Shown: positions 1-4,752 of the stretch, piece by piece
How the letters are laid out: every line of letters begins with the position of its first letter
How positions within the stretch are numbered: position 1 is the first letter of the stretch
Source: Erythrobacter sp. UBA3075
Lineage (GTDB): Bacteria > Pseudomonadota > Alphaproteobacteria > Sphingomonadales > Sphingomonadaceae
NCBI GenBank assembly: GCA_002367375.1
Contig: DFBR01000042.1
Location: 2,967-8,680 of the forward strand
DNA length: 5,714 bases
Direction of reading: 5' to 3'
Translations under genes and position numbers: made by a program
Notes under the pieces: generated by a model
What the model saw: only the letters and a program-made list of their open reading frames with translations
Database searches by the model: none
Told to the model about the DNA's origin: nothing

Positions 1-540
1 CCAGAACCTGCGGAAACGCTTCCCGAACCGGCTGATGATGATGGTTTTGGAATGGAAGAGCACGGCTATGGCCATGCCGATGCGGATGAGCCGGTCGACG
101 ATACCTTCGATCTGACCGCAGCCGACGTGGAGCCTGAGCTTGAAGCGGAAAGCAATGATGCTTCCGGCGACGATTCCGGCGAGGAAGAACATGAAGGTCC
201 CGCCGGTGACGAAGACCTGCTTGATACCGTCCATGCCGAAGAGGATGAAGATCAGGTCGAAGCAGGGATCGGCGGACGCCGCGCCCGAATGCTCGGAGCC
301 GCTTCTGCTGCGCAGGATAGCGATACGTCCGATGAAAACACAGCGGATGGTGACGGAGGTTCTCCGACATTCTCGACTGCAGCACCATCGGCAGCCGGCG
401 CTGGAGCAGGTACGACGCTGTTCGAAAGGATGGCTAACCTCTCACGCCAGAACAAGGGCGAAGAGGATGAAGAGGAAGAGGACGGCGATGGCAGCGCCAT
501 GCGCATTCCGCGCTTCCTTGGCCGTCAGAACAACCAATAG
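1..540 (+). CDS. ftsZ: Cell division protein FtsZ, C-terminal part (acidic linker and C-terminal peptide)
   Basis: The frame is open from the first base, so the gene begins upstream. The 179 residues present hold none of the GTPase core. FtsZ is the tubulin-like GTPase that forms the cytoplasmic division ring. Seen here: a disordered linker rich in Asp and Glu (52 of 179 residues by my count, against 9 Lys/Arg); a short basic patch GGRRARM (about residues 91-97); an Ala/Gly/Ser stretch; a probable helix TLFERMANLSRQ (about 139-150); a run of acidic residues; and the terminal MRIPRFLGRQNNQ (bases 499-537). The last element matches the alphaproteobacterial FtsZ C-terminal conserved peptide (IPxFLxRQ), which in known FtsZs binds partners such as FtsA. 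The long linker is typical of alphaproteobacteria. Identification rests on this tail and on the SPOR gene downstream. The remaining doubt is that the catalytic domain lies outside the window. Confidence 0.9.
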   Translation, partial: PEPAETLPEPADDDGFGMEEHGYGHADADEPVDDTFDLTAADVEPELEAESNDASGDDSGEEEHEGPAGDEDLLDTVHAEEDEDQVEAGIGGRRARMLGAASAAQDSDTSDENTADGDGGSPTFSTAAPSAAGAGAGTTLFERMANLSRQNKGEEDEEEEDGDGSAMRIPRFLGRQNNQ

Positions 541-574
541 TCTGGACGCCTGCTGCAACACCGAACGAACGCAG

Positions 575-606
575 CCAGCGACCCGCTGGGCGAATTCGTT
601 TTCGCC
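575..606 (+). other. Two abutting small inverted repeats between ftsZ and the SPOR gene
   Basis: CCAGCG (575-580) pairs with CGCTGG (584-589) around a 3-base loop. GGCGAA (589-594) pairs with TTCGCC (601-606) around a 6-base loop. The two stems share base 589. Four T residues (599-602) lie within the second repeat, but no U-tract follows either stem, so this is at best a weak terminator or attenuator for ftsZ. It could also be chance in GC-rich DNA. Confidence 0.25.
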
Positions 607-626
607 TGGTTCACCGAAAACCGTAT

Positions 627-630
627 AGGA
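627..630 (+). promoter_or_regulatory. Ribosome binding site of the SPOR gene
   Basis: AGGA lies 8 bases before the ATG at 639, a good Shine-Dalgarno spacing, and it fixes that start. The overlapping TATAGG (624-629) resembles a -10 box. If it were one, the transcript would be nearly leaderless, but no good -35 box accompanies it, so I prefer the ribosome-binding reading. Confidence 0.5.
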
Positions 631-638
631 CGCGGCCT

Positions 639-2216
639 ATGAAACCGGCCCGCCATCTCTGTCGCCTGATCGCATCCTGCGCCGTTTTATCGGCGCTGGT
701 CGTGGCGGCGGGCCATGGCCCGCCAGCGCAGGCGCAGGAAGTTGTGCAGGCATTGCCTGAACCGGCGAGCGATGATCTGGCGGATGCGCTGCGGCGCCTT
801 TCGCAAAGCCCCAATAATGTCTCGGCGCTGGTTGATGCCGGGAATGCGTCACTCGCGCTTGGCGATATCAGCGGGGCGCTGGGTTTCTTCAACCGTGCGC
901 AGGCGCGTCGGCCCGAGGATCGCCGCGTTCTCCTCGGGCTCGGCTTGGTCGCGGTGCGGCGCGGAGAGGGGCTGACGGCAGTGCAATTGTTCGACAATGC
1001 CAATGCCGCCGGCGCTTCAATGTCGTCCGTCGCCGCAGAGAGGGGGCTTGCCTATGATTTGATCGGCAACAATGCCCGTGCCCAGCGGCTGTACCGGCAA
1101 TCTCTTTCGCGAACAGCGAGTGACGAGGTCGTTCGGCGGCTCGCCCTGTCCTATGCCATTTCGGGCGATGCCCCTGCGTCGGAGGCGACCTTGCTGCCCC
1201 TGCTCCAGCGTCAGGATCGCAGCGCCTACCGCAGCCGCGCCTTTGCGCTCGCCATTCTGGGCCGCGATGAAGAAGCGATCACCATCGCCGAGGCTATGCT
1301 ACCCCCACGGCTGTCGGGACGTTTGGCACCCTATCTGCGCTATATGCCGCGTCTTACCCGCGCGCAGCAGGCCGCAGCGGCCAACCTTGGACGCTTCCCT
1401 GCTGCCTCGCAAATCGGGCAGGACTCGCCGCAAATCGCTGCCGTGGCCGAGGATCCCGTGCGATCCGCGCCGGTGTCGAGTGCGGACCGGTTGACGCCCA
1501 GCGGCACAGCGCTTGGTCCGGCTCAGCCGCCCATCGCTGAACCAGAGCAAACAACTCCTGCACGAACGGGAAGCGGCGAACTTCCGGCAATCGCCGTTAC
1601 AGAAAGACGGGCCGAACCGGTCGAACAGCCGCCTCCCCCGCCAGCGCGCGAACCTTCGCCGGTTGTGGTGGCGACTTTGGGAGACGAAGCCGCCTTCCCG
1701 CCCGCCGAGGAAGCGCGCCCGTCATTCTCCGTGTCGGAGCCGGTGGTGCAGACCACACAGATTGCCGAGCCGGAACCGGAGCCGGCTGAGGAGCAGCTCG
1801 ATCTGGCAGAGGCTTTCGCTGATTTCACGCTGCCGAGCGCAACCTCCGCCGCCACCCCAAGTGCGGGCGCGGTGGACATCACGACTATCGAGCCTGCTCG
1901 CGCGCCAGAGCCTGAGCCTGAACCAGCACCGCCTCCCCCGCCTGCGCATCCAAGCCGCCACTGGGTGCAAGTCGCTACCGGACAGGATCTCGCCGCATTC
2001 CGCTTCGACTGGCGGCGGATCGTGCGTGGTGCGAACGGCCTGCTGGACGGTCGCGATGCCTACACTGCGCCGTGGAACCAGACCAATCGCCTTGTCACTG
2101 GCCCGTTCGAGTCGCGCACCGATGCGCAGCAATTTGTCAGCGAATTGGGCGAGGCGGGCGTCGATTCCTTCCGTTTTACCAGCGCGGAGGGTGAGGAAGT
2201 CCTTCCGCTCGATTGA
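639..2216 (+). CDS. Exported TPR-repeat protein with C-terminal SPOR domain
   Basis: This 525-residue protein is built in four parts. Residues 1-32 are a Sec signal peptide: basic MKPARHLCR, a hydrophobic core, and a predicted cut after AQA at residue 32. Residues about 45-240 are helical repeats of TPR type (for example ALVDAGNASLALGDISGALGFF and RLALSYAISGDAPASEATL), a protein-binding scaffold. Residues about 255-438 are a disordered Pro/Glu/Ala linker with EPEPEPA twice and PPPPPA twice (331-336, 431-436), resembling the periplasm-spanning arms of TonB-like proteins. Residues about 439-525 are a SPOR domain: HWVQVATG at its start, then LVTGPFESRTDAQQFVSELGEAG. SPOR domains of known proteins bind peptidoglycan stripped of stem peptides at the septum. 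The position directly after ftsZ supports a division or septal-wall role, but the specific function is unknown. The ATG at 639 has an SD and gives a complete signal peptide. Confidence 0.88.
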   Translation: MKPARHLCRLIASCAVLSALVVAAGHGPPAQAQEVVQALPEPASDDLADALRRLSQSPNNVSALVDAGNASLALGDISGALGFFNRAQARRPEDRRVLLGLGLVAVRRGEGLTAVQLFDNANAAGASMSSVAAERGLAYDLIGNNARAQRLYRQSLSRTASDEVVRRLALSYAISGDAPASEATLLPLLQRQDRSAYRSRAFALAILGRDEEAITIAEAMLPPRLSGRLAPYLRYMPRLTRAQQAAAANLGRFPAASQIGQDSPQIAAVAEDPVRSAPVSSADRLTPSGTALGPAQPPIAEPEQTTPARTGSGELPAIAVTERRAEPVEQPPPPPAREPSPVVVATLGDEAAFPPAEEARPSFSVSEPVVQTTQIAEPEPEPAEEQLDLAEAFADFTLPSATSAATPSAGAVDITTIEPARAPEPEPEPAPPPPPAHPSRHWVQVATGQDLAAFRFDWRRIVRGANGLLDGRDAYTAPWNQTNRLVTGPFESRTDAQQFVSELGEAGVDSFRFTSAEGEEVLPLD

Positions 2217-2310
2217 TCGCGGCCCCTCGGGGCGGAACGATTTGTGCACATATTGTAAACAAGCCAGTCGAGTTTTGCCCGACCGTTTCGGCCAGTTCGA
2301 TTGCGCCAAA

Positions 2311-2340
2311 CATGCCTGCCGACGCATTAAGATCGGCATG
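2311..2340 (+). repeat. Imperfect inverted repeat upstream of the YbjN gene
   Basis: CATGCC (2311-2316) is repeated as GGCATG (2335-2340). The right arm TCGGCATG can pair with CATG and CCGA of the left arm if four bases bulge out, around the AT-richer loop cgcattaaga. It lies 24 bases before the start codon and could be an operator or a leader hairpin. Nothing else supports a function. No convincing promoter is visible in the gap 2217-2363. Confidence 0.3.
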
Positions 2341-2363
2341 ACTTGTAAAGCCGCCTACGCATC

Positions 2364-2870
2364 ATGAACACCGAACGCGCGACCATTGAGCCGACGGAGG
2401 ATGCCGCTCCGGTGGAGATGCTGACTGCCCTGTTTGAGGCGCATGGCTGGACGCATGAGCAGGTGTCTGAGGACGAAGTTACGGTAGAAATTCCAGGCAG
2501 TTGGACGACCTATCAGCTGCGCGCCATCTGGCGGCGAGAAGATCATGTCCTGCAAGTGCTATGCCTGCCGGAAATCCGCGTAGGCGAGGAAAAGCGCGTC
2601 CCCGCTTACGAACTGCTGGCAATGATAAATGAACAGCTGTGGCTCGGCCATTTCGATATCTGGTCGCAGGGCGGTATGCTGCTGTATCGCCATGGTCTGA
2701 TGCTGGGCGATGACGGGATGTTGAGCATCGATATGGCTCAGCACGCCATCGAATCCGCCGTGGCCGAATGCGACCGCTTCTATCCGGCGTTCCAATTCCT
2801 GCTGTGGAGCGACAAGGGCCCGCGCGAGGCGCTGGACGCAGCACTGGTAGATGCTGCCGGAGAAGCCTAA
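2364..2870 (+). CDS. YbjN-domain protein (type III secretion chaperone-like fold), function unknown
   Basis: A 168-residue soluble protein without signal peptide or membrane segment. After a short polar N-terminus it reads as a YbjN-type domain: a helix (VEMLTALFEAHGW), beta strands (EVTVEIPG, TYQLRAIWRREDHVLQVLCLP), the segment VPAYELLAMINEQLWLGHFD, then MLLYRHGLML and a C-terminal helix IESAVAECDRFYPAFQFLLW. This pattern is the usual alphaproteobacterial YbjN-like protein found beside proC. YbjN proteins have a fold like type III secretion chaperones; in E. coli, YbjN has been linked to motility and stress traits, but no biochemical activity is established. No clear Shine-Dalgarno precedes the ATG at 2364. 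A nine-codon frame ends on it with an ATGA overlap. The stop is 10 bases before proC, so the two are probably co-transcribed. Confidence 0.8.
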   Translation: MNTERATIEPTEDAAPVEMLTALFEAHGWTHEQVSEDEVTVEIPGSWTTYQLRAIWRREDHVLQVLCLPEIRVGEEKRVPAYELLAMINEQLWLGHFDIWSQGGMLLYRHGLMLGDDGMLSIDMAQHAIESAVAECDRFYPAFQFLLWSDKGPREALDAALVDAAGEA

Positions 2871-2880
2871 ACGGCTTGGC

Positions 2881-3681
2881 ATGACATTCGAATCCATTCT
2901 GATCGTAGGGTGCGGCAATATGGCTGGAGCCATGCTTGAAGGCTGGCTGGCTGCTGGCCTGCCGCGTGATCGCATCACCGTCGTCACCCCCACACGCGAA
3001 CACGTTCCGGGCAATGTTGAATTGCTGCGCGAAGTGCCGACGGATCGCCATTTTGACGCGGTTCTGCTCGGCTTCAAACCGCATATGCTCGCCGATATTG
3101 CACATACACTTCAGGGGGTTGCTGGAAAGAGCGCGGCGGTGCTTTCGGTGCTGGCCGGGGTTCAACTCGATACGCTGCGCGAACGTTTCCCCGATGCAGG
3201 TGCAGTCGTGCGTGTCATGCCCAATCTGGCATGTGCGTTGGGCAAATCGCCTGTCGCCTTGGCGGAAGAGGGGCTGGATCAGGCGGGCCGCGAGGCTTTG
3301 GTTGCCCTTATCGACGATCTCGGCACGCCTGCATGGGTGGGCGAGGACAAGTTTGACCTCGTCACAGCGCTGGCCGGAAGCGGTCCGGCCTTTGTCTATC
3401 GCTTTATTGATGCGCTAGGCGCGGCGGCCGTGCGGCTTGGCCTGCCCGAAGATCAGGCGCGCGAGCTGGCCATTGCGATGACCGAGGGTGCAGCCTCTCT
3501 GGCGGCCAATTCGGACCATCCCCCGGGCACATTGGCGGACATGGTGGCCAGTCCCGGCGGCGTCACGCGTAAGGGCATGGATGTGCTGGATGATGGCGAG
3601 GCGCTTACTCGCCTGATGACCGAAACCCTGCGCGCTGCGCGCGATCGCAGCGTTGAAATGGCCCGCGAAGCGCGCGATTAA
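2881..3681 (+). CDS. proC: Pyrroline-5-carboxylate reductase
   Basis: This enzyme reduces 1-pyrroline-5-carboxylate to L-proline with NAD(P)H, the last step of proline synthesis, in the cytosol. With the ATG at 2881 it has 266 residues, the usual family length. Seen: the N-terminal Rossmann motif GCGNMAGAML (residues 10-19); LLGFKPHML (62-70); VRVMPNLACALGKS (110-123), at the family's VRxMPN segment; LAGSGPAFVYRFIDAL (164-179); and the C-terminal signature LADMVASPGGVTRKGMDVL (218-236), which lies in the dimer and active-site region of known enzymes. An upstream in-frame ATG at 2851 would add 10 charged residues and overlap the YbjN gene by 20 bases. I prefer 2881, because the family starts a few residues before the glycine-rich loop. 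GGAGAAG (2859-2865) is a possible, rather distant SD. Variation from the commonest forms (MPNLA for MPNTP, SPGGVT for SPGGTT) keeps the key residues. Confidence 0.93.
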   Translation: MTFESILIVGCGNMAGAMLEGWLAAGLPRDRITVVTPTREHVPGNVELLREVPTDRHFDAVLLGFKPHMLADIAHTLQGVAGKSAAVLSVLAGVQLDTLRERFPDAGAVVRVMPNLACALGKSPVALAEEGLDQAGREALVALIDDLGTPAWVGEDKFDLVTALAGSGPAFVYRFIDALGAAAVRLGLPEDQARELAIAMTEGAASLAANSDHPPGTLADMVASPGGVTRKGMDVLDDGEALTRLMTETLRAARDRSVEMAREARD

Positions 3682-3688
3682 GGCATTT

Positions 3689-3707
3689 GGACGGTTAACG
3701 GACGGTT
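3689..3707 (+). repeat. Tandem direct repeat GGACGGTT with 11-bp period
   Basis: GGACGGTT occurs at 3689-3696 and exactly again at 3700-3707, separated by AAC. The 11-bp period is about one helical turn. It lies just after the proC stop and about 24 bases upstream of the proposed -35 box of the next gene, where an activator might bind. No regulator is recognised, and chance duplication is possible. Confidence 0.4.
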
Positions 3708-3730
3708 TGCCGCAATTCGCCCGGTTTTAC

Positions 3731-3759
3731 TTGAAAATCGCTCGCAAAAGCCCGATATT
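3731..3759 (+). promoter_or_regulatory. Probable sigma-70-type promoter of the Bax-inhibitor-1-like gene
   Basis: TTGAAA (3731-3736, five of six to the -35 consensus) is followed after 17 bases by GATATT (3754-3759, four of six to the -10 consensus). A -10 box at TATTCT (3756-3761) with a 19-base spacer is the alternative. Transcription would start near 3766 and leave a leader of about 45 bases. This is the best promoter-like sequence in the window, but alphaproteobacterial promoters are loosely defined. Confidence 0.45.
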
Positions 3760-3769
3760 CTCATGTGAC

Positions 3770-3792
3770 CCGGTCCGCTTCGGAGAGACCGG
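3770..3792 (+). repeat. Leader inverted repeat before the BI-1-like gene
   Basis: CCGGTC (3770-3775) and GACCGG (3787-3792) form a perfect 6-bp stem with an 11-base loop. An alternative inner stem is TCCG/CGGA around CTT. It ends 3 bases before the SD sequence, so the folded leader could affect ribosome access or protect the mRNA 5' end. Confidence 0.4.
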
Positions 3793-3795
3793 CTA

Positions 3796-3801
3796 AAGGA
3801 G
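3796..3801 (+). promoter_or_regulatory. Ribosome binding site AAGGAG of the BI-1-like gene
   Basis: AAGGAG is a near-perfect Shine-Dalgarno, 11 bases before the ATG at 3813. It decides the start against the in-frame GTG at 3765, which has no SD and would add 16 residues unlike the family. Confidence 0.75.
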
Positions 3802-3812
3802 TTTGGGAAAAC

Positions 3813-4592
3813 ATGGCAGACTGGAACGACCAAAGCACCCGCCAGGACGGCCTCGGTGTGACGCCGAGCCAGACAGGTGATGTGACTGGCCGCACGAGTT
3901 TCGATGCGGGCCTGCGCAAGCACATGCTCTCGATTTATAATTATATGGCTTCGGCTATCATGCTGACGGGTATCGTAGCGATGCTGACGGCGCGCAGCGG
4001 CTTGGCCATCACCTTCATACAGGGCGGCATGCTGATGTGGATCGTGGCATTGTCGCCGCTCGCCGTAGTCTTTGCGATGAGCTTCGGGCGGGACAAATTC
4101 TCGACCCCGACATTGCAGGCGCTGTTCTGGGGCTTTGCGGTCCTGATGGGCCTCTCGCTCTCGACAATTTTTCTCCGTTACACAGGCGGTTCGATTGCGG
4201 CGACATTCTTCGCCACGGCGGGCGCTTTTGCTGGGCTTAGCCTGTTCGGCTACACCACGCAGAAGGACCTCAGCGGTTGGGGCAGCTTCCTGATCATGGG
4301 TGTGATCGGCCTGATTATCGCCAGCGTGATCAACATGTTCCTCGGTTCCAGCACCATGGAACTGGCGATCAGCTTTATCGGCGTCCTGATCTTCGCAGGC
4401 CTTACCGCCTACGATACGCAGCGCCTGAAGACCGAATATCTCACGATCCAGCAGATCAAAATGACCAACCCTACGGCGGCTGCGGCCTTCCCGATGGGCA
4501 AGATGGTCGTGATGGGCGCACTGTCGCTCTATCTCGACTTCATCAACATGTTCCTGTTCCTGCTGCGCTTCATGGGCGTCGCCCGCGAATAG
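3813..4592 (+). CDS. Bax inhibitor-1/YccA-family inner membrane protein
   Basis: A 259-residue integral membrane protein. About 40 polar residues precede hydrophobic segments near residues 43-63, 70-90, 101-120, 125-146, 157-178, 183-200 and 229-254, matching the seven-helix fold of the BI-1/TMBIM family. Family hallmarks seen: FDAGLRKHMLSIYNYMASA before helix 1; FAGLTAYDTQRLK (194-206) at the end of helix 6; and MGALSLYLDFINMFLFLLR (234-252) in the last helix. Asp201 and Asp242 correspond to the conserved aspartates of these two motifs; a di-aspartyl pair at the equivalent place in Bacillus subtilis YetJ is reported to gate a pH-sensitive calcium leak. In E. coli, YccA of this family modulates the membrane protease FtsH. 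Which role applies here cannot be read from the sequence. The gene appears monocistronic, with its own promoter and a strong terminator. Confidence 0.92.
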   Translation: MADWNDQSTRQDGLGVTPSQTGDVTGRTSFDAGLRKHMLSIYNYMASAIMLTGIVAMLTARSGLAITFIQGGMLMWIVALSPLAVVFAMSFGRDKFSTPTLQALFWGFAVLMGLSLSTIFLRYTGGSIAATFFATAGAFAGLSLFGYTTQKDLSGWGSFLIMGVIGLIIASVINMFLGSSTMELAISFIGVLIFAGLTAYDTQRLKTEYLTIQQIKMTNPTAAAAFPMGKMVVMGALSLYLDFINMFLFLLRFMGVARE

Positions 4593-4638
4593 AACATTGC
4601 TGCGGCCCCATTGGTCGCACGCAGGATTCGTTTGAACG

Positions 4639-4676
4639 TGCCCGGGGTGCAAATTTGCGCTCCGGGCATTTTCTTT
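4639..4676 (+). terminator. Strong intrinsic terminator after the BI-1-like gene
   Basis: Bases 4639-4668 form a nearly perfect hairpin. TGCCCGG pairs with CCGGGCA, the stem continues through two G-U pairs and GC/GC pairs, and it closes on an AAATTT centre. TTTTCTTT (4669-4676) follows at once. It lies 46 bases after the stop codon at 4592. There is no matching A-tract on the left side, so it works for + strand transcripts only. Confidence 0.9.
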
Positions 4677-4717
4677 GTCCGGCCGCCGCGTTAGTCAGCT
4701 TGGCTTAACGCACAATG

Positions 4718-4730
4718 GGGGATCATCCCC
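4718..4730 (+). repeat. Compact dyad GGGGATCATCCCC before the lipoprotein gene
   Basis: The 13 bases are perfectly symmetric around C4724. As RNA they give a GGGG/CCCC stem with a 5-base loop, ending 5 bases before the SD-like GAGGA. It could be a small operator or a leader hairpin. A second, weaker dyad (CGTTA...TAACG with AGC/GCT inside) covers 4689-4710. No clear -35/-10 pair is visible in 4677-4740. Confidence 0.4.
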
Positions 4731-4735
4731 GGCGA

Positions 4736-4740
4736 GAGGA
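4736..4740 (+). promoter_or_regulatory. Ribosome binding site GAGGA of the lipoprotein gene
   Basis: GAGGA lies 12 bases before the ATG at 4753, slightly far but the only candidate. It supports this start over the upstream in-frame TTG at 4675, which sits inside the T-tract of the preceding terminator and would bury the signal peptide. Confidence 0.5.
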
Positions 4741-4752
4741 ATCCAGCGCGAC

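Noticed and set aside
140..628. Plus-strand frame of 162 codons across the ftsZ linker
   Set aside because: It is a shifted frame within ftsZ; the ftsZ frame ends in the recognised IPRFLGRQ peptide.
2222..2233. GCCC-CTCG-GGGC hairpin after the SPOR stop as a terminator
   Set aside because: The stem is only 4 bp and no T-run follows, so I do not call termination there.
1513..2367. Plus-strand frame of 284 codons overlapping the SPOR gene
   Set aside because: It lies in a shifted frame of the Pro/Glu-rich linker and SPOR domain, and its product is Arg/Ser/Leu-rich low-complexity sequence. The SPOR frame explains the region fully.
2851..2880. Earlier ATG start for proC overlapping the YbjN gene
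   Set aside because: It adds MLPEKPKRLG before the Rossmann strand, longer than the family's usual N-terminus, and has no SD. It remains possible but less likely than 2881.
2479..3165. Minus-strand frame of 228 codons across the YbjN-proC junction
   Set aside because: Arg/His/Pro-rich product without recognisable motifs, opposite two supported genes.
3765..3812. GTG start for the BI-1-like gene
   Set aside because: No SD, it would fall at or before the predicted transcription start, and the AAGGAG before 3813 gives a better start.
3678..4652. Long minus-strand frame of 324 codons opposite the BI-1-like gene
   Set aside because: Its translation is rich in His, Gln and Arg and lacks any domain. 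It is the mirror of a real membrane-protein gene in GC-rich DNA, with no start signal of its own, and its 5' end crosses the terminator.
4689..4710. Possible CtrA-type TTAA-N7-TTAA box before the lipoprotein gene
   Set aside because: TTAA at 4705-4708 has no partner at the required spacing; only a half-site is present.
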